NCBI GenBank assembly: GCA_003260075.1
Contig: QLIY01000052.1
Span: 228,882-292,881, forward strand
Source: Phallusia mammillata
Taxonomy: Eukaryota > Chordata > Ascidiacea > Phlebobranchia > Ascidiidae
Length of the DNA: 64,000 bases
Direction of reading: 5' to 3'
Position numbers and translations under genes: made by a program. This document shows, piece after piece, positions 12,094-23,434 of this stretch; within the stretch, counting starts at the first letter, position 1; every line of letters starts with the position of its first letter. The notes below the pieces were generated by a model, which saw only the letters and a program-made list of their open reading frames with translations, was not told where the DNA came from and did not search any database.

Positions 12094-13802
12094 CAAACGC
12101 TTAAAGTACAATCGTTGACATTTTAATTTATGTGTTAACAATGCAAATTGTGTAGAATTTATGTGTGAAAAGTGATTATTTTGCGTTTATAGATTTTGTA
12201 TAACGGCCCCGAATTTGGCGAAAACCTCTACTTTGAAGTTTTCTAAACCGTAGCACACACGCCAGTTTTATTTTTCAGTTTATACACCAGCATTAAAAAT
12301 GAAAGAGCTGTTTACTAACAATTTAATCACCTCTGTAGTAGCAATTTAAATGTTTTAAAAAAATGCTTTTATACACACTTTTGTAGTTTTCTTAATAGCC
12401 TCTAAATGGCATTTTAGAGGCAACTAAGTCGTGTCTACATTTTCATAATGCACCGACATGAGCTTGAACATACGTAGTGTGACATAGACCACCGCACTTT
12501 TTTCTGTGGTCACCGTAACTACCCACTACACATTTACTAATCCCAGTATTGTTGACGGTTTTAATTCTGTACCTCATGTGCACTTTTCTACCATTCCTGT
12601 AGCAAATTAGCAATCCCGCTGCTGAATTGTTTATATTTCTCAGGTAAAAATAACTTTATTGGGAAAACATCAGAACCTGACTTGAGATTTTAACCTCTTG
12701 ACCTTTGAACTTCTGTACACATAATGACACACCATGAGTGGTCACCTGTGAGGGACACAAAATAACTGCACTGTTTCTTCTTGTCCTGGCGAAAACCTGT
12801 TCTCTGTTTCTGACATTGTTCTATAGGCCCTATAGTATAGGGCTTTTGTATTTGCTTTTTGTCGGTTTTTGAAACTGTGCACTAAATCATGAGTAAATAT
12901 GCACGCAATTGCCTGAAAATCTATGCCCATGATTCGAAATCAAAATCAACATGAAGGGTAAAAATGTTGAATTCCTACAATCACTCTTTTTGGTCTTTTG
13001 AAAAACAATTTAACTGCCGCATACAACGCTATAAGTTTCCTTTTGATAACCTATCTTTAACATTCAATAGTATTTTGTCGGAATAAAGTCATTTCATAAA
13101 TTTTGTTTAAATTCACGTTTTAACGATTCCATTGTTTAACACAGTACATGAAAAATGCAATTGTTGTCGCAGTGACTGCCCTCTTCTGTGATCGTGTAAT
13201 GTACAGTATAATAATATGCGCTTGCATATATATTTTCTCCCTGTCGCACTACCAATGCAAAACTAACATGTCATCTTTTGTGAGTTAATTTATGTGCATT
13301 TTTACACACAAAAATATTAAACTTAATCAAATCATGATATCCGAAAGGTGCGATGTTTAGTCTGATCCAAAATTTTAAGTTTTACTGCTTTCAGAGAAAA
13401 ATGTAGTTAAAAGCAGTCAAAGATGCATTTTTGTTGTATTTTGTGATGGATTCAGTTTCGTCATGTCGAAGAAACAAAACGGTAGGTGTACGGTTTTTGT
13501 ATGAGAGTTAACGACAATTTTCAGATTGGAGATAAACTCGATTTTCACTTTTTGATGAAACTTCAACCACCTGCAACACAAAATTACTGTCAGAGCAAAC
13601 AACCAAGTAAGCACCTACACAGAAATCATGCATTTACCTTATTTTCGTTCAGTGTTGATTTTCTAGTTTCTGTCCAACTGACGTATTTATGAAACGCGAT
13701 CGTTTATCCGCGCACACACACAAATACAACCAGGCATTCTATCACCAAAACATTCTCAAGCAAGCTGATTCATTGCAATAAACCAATTTCAAAACCCTTT
13801 CG
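12094..13802. other. Tail-to-tail intergenic stretch, no gene seen
   Basis: This AT-rich stretch between the 3' ends of the RING-CH gene and the first integrin-like gene holds 3'UTR sequence. AATAAA at 13082-13087 is a candidate polyadenylation signal. The minus strand was read for further integrin propeller or leg exons and none was found. Confidence 0.55.
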
Positions 13803-16741
13803 TCACGGTCGAGTCGGGTTTTGTAGCCAGTCGTAGCCTAATGTTACCTGCGAATAGACACCAGAAAATCCTTCCTGGGGTTGCTGAAGTTGGTATAGTA
13901 AGAAATCTTCATTTTCAGAACCTACAGAATCAGAAACCTTGTGTGGCGCCCTTTTGTTGTTCTTAAAAATATACAGTAAAAATATACCTTCAAGGATTTC
14001 GACAATTGAGGACTGCAGAGAGGTCACTATATCATGCAGTTCTCTGAATTCAGTAAGCATGAACACCCGTTCGTTACTATTCAAATCTCCTGTTGCTATG
14101 GTCTGCAATTTAGTAAGATGTTTTATCACGGAAATTGGTGGTGGAGCAAAATAGGTACAAACTCTCAGTTCATCAATTCTGTAGTCCCCAACGCCTACTG
14201 CAAATGATGTTACACCCAAGCTTCTGGCGTAATCTGCCACACTTGATAATTGTTCTGGATCAGATGATCTAAAATGAACGATCAAGATCAAGACTATGTA
14301 GGAATTTTAAATTTTGCTGTGATGATAATTTGTGTACGTTTCAAAAAGGTTTACAAGTCAATTTTGTAACTTACGCCCCATCTGTTAAAACAATCATCAC
14401 TTTTAAAGTGCTGTCGTCGTTGAAGCGTGGCGAATTTTGAAATTCCAGAAGCGTCAAATTAATGCCATGAGCTGTGAACGTCAGACTGCTTAGGTGCTGG
14501 ATTGTGCGTACAGCAGCCTATATATTGCAAAACAAGAAAGTTAAAGTCAAAGTGACAGTCTGTTTCAGTCTGGTGTGAGGCATTTTTAATCTTTTATCTA
14601 GTAGTTTGTGCAACAGGGCATCACTTACCGCAAAAGATGATTGATTTTTGTACTCTCCAATCCCTATCTCAATGTTAGTGAACGTTTGTTCCAGAGGCCC
14701 GGCACTGCACACAAAAGGTTAGTTTGTGTTGAATGTGTCAACACGTTCTGGCCACTGGATTTTCCAGCATTTATTACTTTAAACTGACGTGGTAGTATTA
14801 GTATGTGTAAAATAACTACTTAAAGGCCCTGCTAAGACAAAAATTTGAAAGATTTTTCACGCAAATATATAATAGCCTTGTCGAGCACAAACGATTTAAA
14901 ATTGACATTTTTACACAGCATATATTGCCTGAAAGTTTGTGCGTGGAAACCAGCAGAATTAAAGGGAAGAAATGTGTTTATTGCTTGTATTATACCTTGT
15001 ATCATAGAATGAGTATTGCACAATACCAACATTTACACGGGATCGAATGTCAAAGTTGGAAGTCACGTATATCACCCAATCTTTAATATGTTCAAAATCG
15101 GCGGTGGACATTGAAGCAGAACCATCAATTACGAACATGAGGTCCATTGGTGTCTTGGGACATTCTGAAAGGTATGTAAATTGTGTATGTTTCATTACCA
15201 TATGAAAGCGAAATTATATGTACTAGAGTTGGTTTTTGGTGAAATATTGAACGCCTTTAATTTATTTACCCATTTAGTATACTGTTTTTTGCAAGTGTGC
15301 TACAGCGACATATGTTATTGGCCTTATTATTTACACAATTTTACAATTCAAGTCGCTTTAGTCATTTCAATTTACTGACAGTTTCAATTGTCACAAGTTT
15401 GTGGTTAGTGTAGCTAAATTTGTAATGAGAACCAGAAAACAAACTATCAGTAATAGTTTAATGTCGTTGAGATTTACAATAGTTATTCACTTGGCCTTAA
15501 ACGTAAAACTAATTTCACTATGTGGTAAAGGTAGCTGAAAAGCTTGCAAAATACGCTCAAAAATTAAACAACCGGCGCAATTAACGCAACTTGGCAATGC
15601 GTTACCGGTCAATGTGTTTTTAGTTGTTTGTATCCAGGTTTGGCCGAAATCGCTTGACATGAAACATGTTCCTGTTGCTATTTGAACATCTGAGCAGTTT
15701 ATTGTACGCAACGGGGCGCAGGTCTGTGAATCGTGAATAAAGATTGGTTTGTTTCATCAAGATTAAACGATTTGTATTGTGGACAAGTTTTTATCTATTT
15801 TAGTCATGCTTCTTGTGGATTAGGGTTGTATAAAACAGAAAGTTAGATATTAAGCCGACGATTGTTAAGCAAACAAAAACAAAGGTACCCAACTACCTCT
15901 AAACCGTGGCCTAAAATTTAGTAAAAGGCAGCACATACCGTAACATGATTGGTGTAGGGGCTCGAAGCAATGTGGATGCCCAGAGCATCTCCATCAGTCG
16001 AAACACCCTGTTCGGTTTGGTTTGGTGCAACCGATTGACAATTTGTGTTAACCACGCCTTCGAAAAAGCTGATCGGACAGAGTTGAATATCACCAGGTGA
16101 AAGGTTGTTCGGTGGAAGATCATAAGTGTTGTCTTCGGGCAAACTTACCCTAGACTTTGGTGCTCCGATCAAAAAACTGTAGCCGGAAAACATTAAAACT
16201 TATCAAGTTATTGCAATAAGACCGAACATGACCATTGTGATTTGGAATGCATTTCGTGAATTTATTGTTATTTGATGGATCTATGTTTGCATTTACTCAA
16301 GGCATTTTCAACGGATACGTCTCATCAAACGTTAAGACGTTCGGTTTTAAAAATTATGTAATGTCATATTAGCTGACAATCCACACATTAATGTTCCTTA
16401 TTGGTAAGGCCGACCTTGTATTATACATGTTTCTTTCATAACCAACATTACTCTTTTAGTCGGCAGAAAAGCCGATCATTGCCACTTAAACGTGATGGGC
16501 CACCATGCTTAACCATACCAATAAACTAAAAATGTTAGTTAAATTGCTCAACGAGCAGATTTTACCTGACGTTAGCTAGATCCTTGTTTACACCAAAACT
16601 GTATCCAAAGTACGAGGGATAATCTGTTTCCGAAACTTCCGTGTTGTTGTTCGTAACTATGTTACTTACGTTGATTGCAATATTGTATCCAAAAGCATGT
16701 AAAATTAGGTCAAGTAATATCAAGCAAGCAATTTTCATCAT
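13803..16741 (-). CDS. Integrin alpha-like protein with alpha-I (vWA) domain, short form
   Basis: Exons in order: 16741-16566, 16176-15939, 15723-15606, 15164-14996, 14704-14629, 14517-14375, 14268-14163, 14102-13988, 13921-13803. They total 1260 nt (419 residues) in consistent phase. The protein has a signal peptide (MMKIACLILLDLILHAFG), then beta-propeller blade 1 (YFGYSFG, then FLIGAPKS) and blade 2 (GDALGIHIASSP, CAPLRTINCSD). The inserted alpha-I domain follows. It carries the MIDAS motif DGSAS in MFVIDGSASMS, a second Asp in VLTDG, and GVTSFAVGVGDY. After it comes GFSGVYSQ, the usual return to the propeller. Full integrins then have five more blades, leg domains, a membrane span and a tail, all missing here. 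The last exon either reads through to a stop (ends GYDWLQNPTRP) or uses a donor at 13847 to an exon not found. As read it would be a secreted ligand-binding fragment. Confidence 0.8.
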
Positions 16742-17753
16742 CTTAACATTTTAGCAACACGTCTCTATTTGAAGCACCCACCCCCAAAAATTGGAAATAT
16801 TTGGTAATGCAACTTTGAGAGTAGTTTTTCAATGGTGTTTTACAAGCAACTATACAATAACAATTTTACAAAATTAATCTTTTTAGATCGCCTACCCTTG
16901 CTTAAATAGTTCCACTTTGCTAAATTTCCTTCTCTGTGCGCAACTGTTGTAGACTATAGCAATAATGAACGTGTTGTTTCGCCAGCTATTAATATGCAAA
17001 GATTATCATCAGACGAAAATCATGTATCGCCAATAAATTTAATTGAACTTCCGGTTTTCAGTAACTTATTTACAAAACCGTGCGTGTTGACTAACTGTTC
17101 GATGAATCATGATCAAATGTCTTTGTTGATAGCAACAGCATTGTTGTTTTGACAGAACAAATGGTCTTAAATTGTCGTTCAGCAGTTTGCAAAGAGTTTT
17201 TTTTCACCACAACACAGCAATGTTTAACGACAAATGTAAACAACTTTTACGCTGTGCATTGAAATAAAACAACTTTTACGCAGTGTAATGAGTATAAGCA
17301 CAGCATATATCGTACAACAAAATTGGTTAAACTTTTTCGGTGATCATCGCTTTGACAGCATGTTGATTCTTCAGCCTTTCTGTATTCTGTAAAACAAAAA
17401 AAGTTGTTGAGCTAATAATGTGGTTTCGTAAAACGGGTTGTCTTTACGCAAATTGCGCCAAACAAGTATAATCCAAAATGTGGCACATACCTTAAAAATC
17501 CTAAAGTGAAAGTCATTCCAATATTTATCTATTAAAAAGAAGCGGATATTACACGCTACTAGACTGAATTTTGCAAAAAATCAAGTCTTACCTTGTTGTT
17601 TCGTTTGTTTAGCGAATCCATACTGACTGTTGTTTCACCTCTAATTGGTTCTAATCTCGCTAGGCGCTTAATTCAGACACATTTACGCAGACAGACACAC
17701 ATCAGACAAACCACTCCACCCCAACATTCAATTTGATACCAACCCCGGCTTAC
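16742..17753. other. Spacer between the two integrin-like genes
   Basis: About 1 kb. On the minus strand there are two exon-like pieces: one near 17640-17592 with donor GTAAG, and one starting near 17386 after a TTTTACAG acceptor and ending at a stop. They could be tail exons of the upstream gene or 5'UTR of the downstream gene. Their phase did not fit the last recognised exon, so they are not joined to a model. Confidence 0.35.
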
Positions 17754-20700
17754 CCCAGAATACACGCCGTGTAATCCAACTTCACTTTGTTGCAGTTCGT
17801 TAGTTTGGTTGCTATTGTCAATAGAACCACCTGTAATTTCAATTTAGTAGTAATTGCAGATAAGTTACTTTCTTGCAATTGTGGACTAAGTATTGGCCTA
17901 TTTTGACACCGGATTGTCGAGGTTTGTCCCCAAAAACCAAAAAAGTACTAGGGCCCCAGACCACTGACTTTTTAGGTTTCGTAGAAAGTTTTTTTTTACC
18001 TTCCAATACGCTTAAGATCGATGTCTGTATAGCCTTGACGATATTATCAAGATCCTTGAAGGTCTGTAGAGTTCGAACGCTGTCGTTTTTTCCCTCAACT
18101 CCGTTGGCAATAATCTGTTTTTATGCAAAAAAACATAACTCTGCAACAATGACTCTTAAGAGTTCCCAACAGCATCTTTCCAGAAATGCGAAAAATTAAC
18201 TGTCGTTAATTAAATTATGCAGTTTGTTTTGTTTACTTGTAATCTGCTTTGAAAGTTGTAGGCTACATGTAGTGGCAATTATGAAAATCGTGTGTCTTAA
18301 TCAACATTTTTATCTTTTTTTACTGTCATTCGAAAATGCTTTAATTTTTTTATTTATCTATTATTTGGTCTTTTTTTCTTGTGGCCACCACCTTAACGTC
18401 ACCAACTCGCAACGTTTGGTGGGGTTTTCGCATATTAGCCCAACGATTTAGCAATTTCAGTTAGGAACTCAGGAATAGCTTCTTTCAGAGGTGTGAGCAC
18501 CCGTGGTTAGGAATCTCATTTCCACACCCTTACTTGCAGTTCCTTTAAAATGAATTCTGCGACGCCAATTGCAAATATATCAATGCTGCTATTCCGAATC
18601 TCCTCGCTGACAGTTTGCAGTTTACTGGCATCATTTGATCTATAAACGAAAACATTGCGTTTGACTATGCAAGTAAAGTAAACCTCGTTAATCCGGGCCC
18701 GGTTGCCTAAAAAGATATCCGGATCATGCGAAGATCCGGTTTAACCGACATCGATTAGCCCAAGCCTTACCACGTTACAAATCAATTGTACCTCGAGTTT
18801 TGTCCGAATTATGGGAAGATCCGGATTAGCCGAAACCGGTTAACCGTGGCTTATGTATTCCCAAACTTATCATAGTATAGCAGAATTTAAACAATTTTAG
18901 ACATAACAACTCAAGTGTACAATGCAAACTCACCTTCCGTCTGTTACAACAATAATCATTNCTCAAGTGTACAATGCAAACTCACCTTCCGTCTGTTACA
19001 ACAATAATCATTTTGTTGGTGTTTTTGTCGTTATATCGTGAAGAGTTTTGAAACTCCAAATGTGTAAGACCGAGGCCGGCTGCTGTGTACGTCGTACTTC
19101 GTGCGTAGACAATGTTCCAAACCGCTGCCTGCATTAAAAAAATCTAAATAAAAACTTAACTTCATGCGAATGTTGTCTTCGGTTTAATCTTATTGCCCCC
19201 GCTTCCTATGTACGGGCTGCAATTTGCTTCTATTACAGAAATGGTTAAGTTACCCTTCTGTTCAAAAGCAGTGAGTCACCCTCGATCTTTAAGCGGTTAA
19301 AAAACGCTTTGCAAAGTAAAGGCTGACGCACACACGATGCGATGAAAGAGATTTATTGTCGCAAAGATTTTGCAAAAAATAAAAAATAAAAAAAATAACG
19401 TGTTTGCATAAACCGTTTCAATCAAATTGCTCACAAAGTGTTATTTCCACGAAAATTCAATAATAATGAATGAGTATTTGGTTGGTTTCCTGCGTTAGTA
19501 GCGTTACTCACTCAAAACAAATAAACCCAGAAATAAGTTAAAAGATATCAGCTTTTTGGGTCAAAAATAGTATTGATGTTTTGTCAATTTGCATTACAGA
19601 CTTGTTTACGCACCTCAAACGAAGCGTGATCCTTATACTGACCCAATCTCACTTCTACCCGCGTTCTGGTTTGCTCTGTCAGCGGCTTCCTAACACACGT
19701 AAAAATCACACATGATTGATGATGTTACCCAATGTTCTATGTTATGTTACAAAAGTTCACAACTATAACTGATAGTCCTTTTACGTACAGTACATTGAAA
19801 AGGGTCTGTCCAGAACAGAAACGTCCATGATAGTTTATGCTGTTTGCCAACAATATGGTATTAGGCATTTTGCTGCAGCATTTTTCTTTTACGGCTAATC
19901 TTTAAACTAGTTTTTTCCCCAATATTTTCTATTGACAGAATTAACCCTTTTTATAAAGTCAGCTGGTCTGTCGACCGTCACGTACCCTTTTACTGGGAAG
20001 TTTTTTTAATTATGATACATTCACATACCTATTTGTTTGCAAACTCAATATGTTTTCTAAATATTCGTAACCTACGTGTTATCGCTATATCCATATTGAA
20101 CCACTCCGACGTTAACAGTGCTGAGGTCAAACTTGGACGTAACGTTAATCACCCATTCCTTGACTAGATCGAAGTTGTCTTCTCCAACCGAGCCTGATCC
20201 ATCCAGGGTAAACATAAGGTCGATGTTAGGAGTTGGACATTCTGCAAACCACACACTTGTTTATTTCAATAATGGTTTAAAACAGCCGTTCCAAAATGGG
20301 CCCCGCTATCTCACAAATGTCCATACACAGGTGTTATTGATACTTGTGCAAGGCCGTAAGATTAAACGGTTTACTTTATGTATAATCGTTTTGTTATTAA
20401 AGCGCCGTTTTTTATACCATATGCTGTATATTATCAATACCAGTCCCTTTTTTATTATTTCCAGTAACCTACTTTTACTGTGACATACTTTGGCAACAGA
20501 TTGTTAAAACATTAACCACAATTTAGTAAAGAGGTTTTGTTGTTTATGTAACATTTTTATCTGTTTTTTATTCCCTGGTCACACATTATTTGCGTTTTAT
20601 GCCAACTTTACTTGTAGCTGTTGCCCCGTCGTCCGTCCAACTCATTCCAAAATCAACAGAAGTGTAACAGACACCAGTAGAAAAATACTTGTCTGAGCAA

Positions 20701-21852
20701 TTTCGTGTTCTCAACGGGGCGCAGACCTACATAAAACACGTTATTGCTTTAGCCACTAACCTGCGCTAGAGGGTCGCAGTTTTGCAAACGCCGCTAAACG
20801 TGTATTTACGTTTTTTTTAATTTTACTTCAAGCTGTTTTATTACTGTTGATTTGAATCTCAGTGAGTAATCGTTTTTCAAATTAAGCGGTCAAATGTTTC
20901 GCTTTTGGTGCTACAGTTTGGGCAAATATATCGTTTTGCGTCGGCAACAATTAGAGAACAGTTTGCAGTTAAATTTATTGTATGAGTGGTATAAAAAGAA
21001 AATCATGCGATTCGTTTGTTCTTTGCAGTTTTTGCAGGAATGCTTTATCATTCCGTGTTTCCAGCGTTTATACTTGAAATTACGCAATTTACGAAAGTTT
21101 GGTCACGTGCATCCCTAATGTTGGGCAAATAAACTGTACACCCTTTTGATAATTAGCAATGCAAACCTAATAGCTGTCAAAACAATATTAATTTACCGTT
21201 ACAGTGTCGTTGTCAGGTAGAGCAGATACATGAAGTCCAAGTGCATCACCATGTGATATTTCACCAGGGTCAGGATTACCAGGAACCAAGGTTTCGCAGG
21301 TGACATTTGGATGTGCAAAGCTGAATTCACAAGCTTGAATGTTTCCTGGTGCCAAGTTGCTCTGCTCCGCGCCGTTATTTACCTGGACAACTCCTTCAGC
21401 TAAGCCCGCGTCTTTTGGTGCCCCGATAAGAAACCTTCAAAGAATATCAGGTTGTTAAAGAGTAGATTTCGTCACCATCTGCAAGGAACATTTAGGTGTT
21501 ATAGCTTGATGTTTTTCACAACTTTACTTTTTGTGAAGACCTTTGGGCCCAAATATAAACTGTTGGTTTGGCGACCATAGCAAACAATTTCCGTGTAAAA
21601 ATTGAACCCACTAAACTTGCTATGTTTTAGTCAACCTTTTTCTACTTAGCTCAGCATAAATACTTCCAACATATAAATTTAACGTCCTTACTGAACTCGA
21701 GGAGGATTGTACAACGTATTCGGCTTCAATGAAAAACTGTGTCCGAAAAACGAAGCTGTTTCAGAACCCGTCGAGCTAGAATTCATGTTTTCCTCGGCAT
21801 TATCAGTTATGCTCCGAGTTTCAAGGATCGCAACATTCCACCCAAAAACTAA
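17754..21852 (-). CDS. Second integrin alpha-like alpha-I gene, tandem paralogue, incomplete at both ends
   Basis: Exons in order: 21852-21692 (5' part lost in a G run), 21434-21197, 20726-20612, 20241-20076, 19689-19614, 19128-18986, 18639-18534, 18114-18000, 17830-17754. Four internal exons have exactly the lengths of their counterparts in the downstream gene (76, 143, 106, 115 nt). Landmarks are FFGHSFSLKP and FLIGAPKDAG, HGDALGLHVSALP, VCAPLRTRNCSD, the MIDAS motif DGSGS in MFTLDGSGSVG, TYTAAGLGLTHLEF, IIVVTDGR, FAIGVAEF, SILSVLEG and GLHGVYSG. The signal peptide should lie right of the 70-base G run at 21853-21922. No exon after GVYSG was identified. Function is probably alpha-I ligand binding at the cell surface or as a secreted fragment. 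Confidence 0.78.
18681..18851. mobile_element. pogo/Tigger-like MITE with TA duplication
   Basis: Ends AACCTCGTTAATCCGG and CCGGTTAACCGTGGCT are imperfect inverted repeats, flanked by TA on both sides (18679-18680, 18852-18853). The internal sequence repeats GATCCGG and TTAACCG motifs. It lies in an intron of the second integrin-like gene. Confidence 0.65.
18910..19012 (+). repeat. 51-bp perfect duplicate across a single N
   Basis: The 51 bases before the N at 18961 recur exactly after it. The unit includes the splice donor and the 3' end of the alpha-I exon 18986-19128, so an exon fragment appears twice. This is an unmerged contig overlap, not a real duplication. Confidence 0.95.

Positions 21853-21922
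<70 letters not shown>
21853..21922 (+). other. 70-base G run replacing a coding start
   Basis: This uninterrupted G run directly abuts the first coding exon of the second integrin-like gene, just where its signal peptide should be. It behaves as a gap or read artefact. Confidence 0.75.
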
Positions 21923-21924
<2 letters not shown>

Positions 21925-22024
21925 TTCTCTTGACCTAACCAGCTGTTCAGACTGTTTTCTGTAGTCTCTTATACGCTTGCTGTTTTCTAGGTCTTACTAA
22001 AATGTGTCCAAAACACACAGAACA

Positions 22025-22250
22025 TATGCAACAGTTTCACCACCTTTGTCTAATCAGGGTTTGTATTCAAGTAAAAACGGTTACTGTCCACTGGCAGATT
22101 CAATTCTGGCGCTGATACATTGCCCCGATGAGGGGGGGGGGACTATGCAACAGTTTCACCACCTTTGTCTAATCAGGGTTTGTATTCAAGCAAAAACGGT
22201 TGCTGTCCACTGGCAGATTCAATTCTGGCGCTGATACATTGCCCCGATGA
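22025..22250 (+). repeat. Direct duplicate across a 10-base G run
   Basis: 22025-22131 and 22144-22250 are near-identical around G run 22132-22141. Confidence 0.85.
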
Positions 22251-22492
22251 CTCGTTATGTTGGCTGATTGATTAAATGAGCGTGTAAGCTACGACGTCAC
22301 AACCCTGCATCACACACTAACGCTCTTTCCGGTTAGCACAAGGTAAACCAGACGATGACAACAGACCCGACGTAACAGTTCGACTGATTGCTGCGTTGCT
22401 CCCCGATCTGCACCCGGCGCCACTTTACAATTTACATGCAAATTTGACCTACTTATTTATGTAAAAATGCGTTGGTATGACCAACACACGTT

Positions 22493-22723
22493 TCAAGATT
22501 TACGCTTAAGCGCGATCAGTCAAAAAGGCATTTGGTTCACAAAATGTGCTTTTGCATTTAACCTCTGGTAAAAAATGTCTGAACCATTAAAAAAATCGTT
22601 TTTTTGTCCGTTATTTCCCCTTTTGTCTTTTTTAATTGGGGGGGGGGTCAAGATTTACGCTTAAGCGCGATCAGTCAAAAAGGCATTTTTTTTCGTCCGT
22701 TATTTCCCCTTTTGTCTTTTTTA
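22493..22723 (+). repeat. Direct duplicate across a 10-base G run, right copy with internal deletion
   Basis: The block starting TCAAGATTTACGC at 22493 recurs at 22648. The right copy lacks roughly 75 internal bases, consistent with an indel allele. The run is 22638-22647. Confidence 0.8.
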
Positions 22724-23157
22724 AGTTAATATTCTCAATTGTTTTGCGTTGTGTTTGTTTGTTAGTTTTTTTCTTATTCTGTTACCAGTAAGAACCTTTC
22801 GCTTATTGGTAGTATAGTATAATTGATTTCATTAGCGGCGTCAAAAAGGTTATTTGCACGTCATGATAGTTGGTCAATTTGGGTCACTTTTATGTTTAGA
22901 AATGACGGTGTAAACGAAATGAGGATGCTTACTACTACTTCCGACGTGTAAAGCTAAACACAGTGATGTTGTCATGATGTTGGTTATTTGGGAAGGTAAG
23001 GTTTTACGGTTTGGTCTGTTTTAGCTGATTGCATGACAATCTCTTGCATGGACTTTTTTGTGCTACCCTGGAACGTTGTTAGCCCAAAGAATTGTTTTTC
23101 ACTGTATGCATTATGGTTGAATGAATTCTAAGTCTCAATTACTTGGAAAGAGATTGC

Positions 23158-23434
23158 CACACTGGAAAGCAACAACACATTCAGGTACTCGTGCTTCGTG
23201 ATTCATTGCTGCTAATTGAAGCAACGCTAAAAATTGGTTGTAAGACGCAACTCCCGACTATGCATCACAAAAATGCGTCATCTTACCAAGGGGGGGGGGG
23301 CCACACTGAATAGAAACAACACATTCAGGTACTCGTGCTTCGGTGATTCATTGCTGCTAATTAAAGCGGCGCTAAAGATTGTTTGGAAGACGCAACTCCC
23401 GACTATGCATCACAAAAATGCGTCATCTTACCAA
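23158..23434 (+). repeat. Direct duplicate across an 11-base G run
   Basis: 23158-23289 and 23301-23434 are near-identical with scattered substitutions, around G run 23290-23300. Confidence 0.85.
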
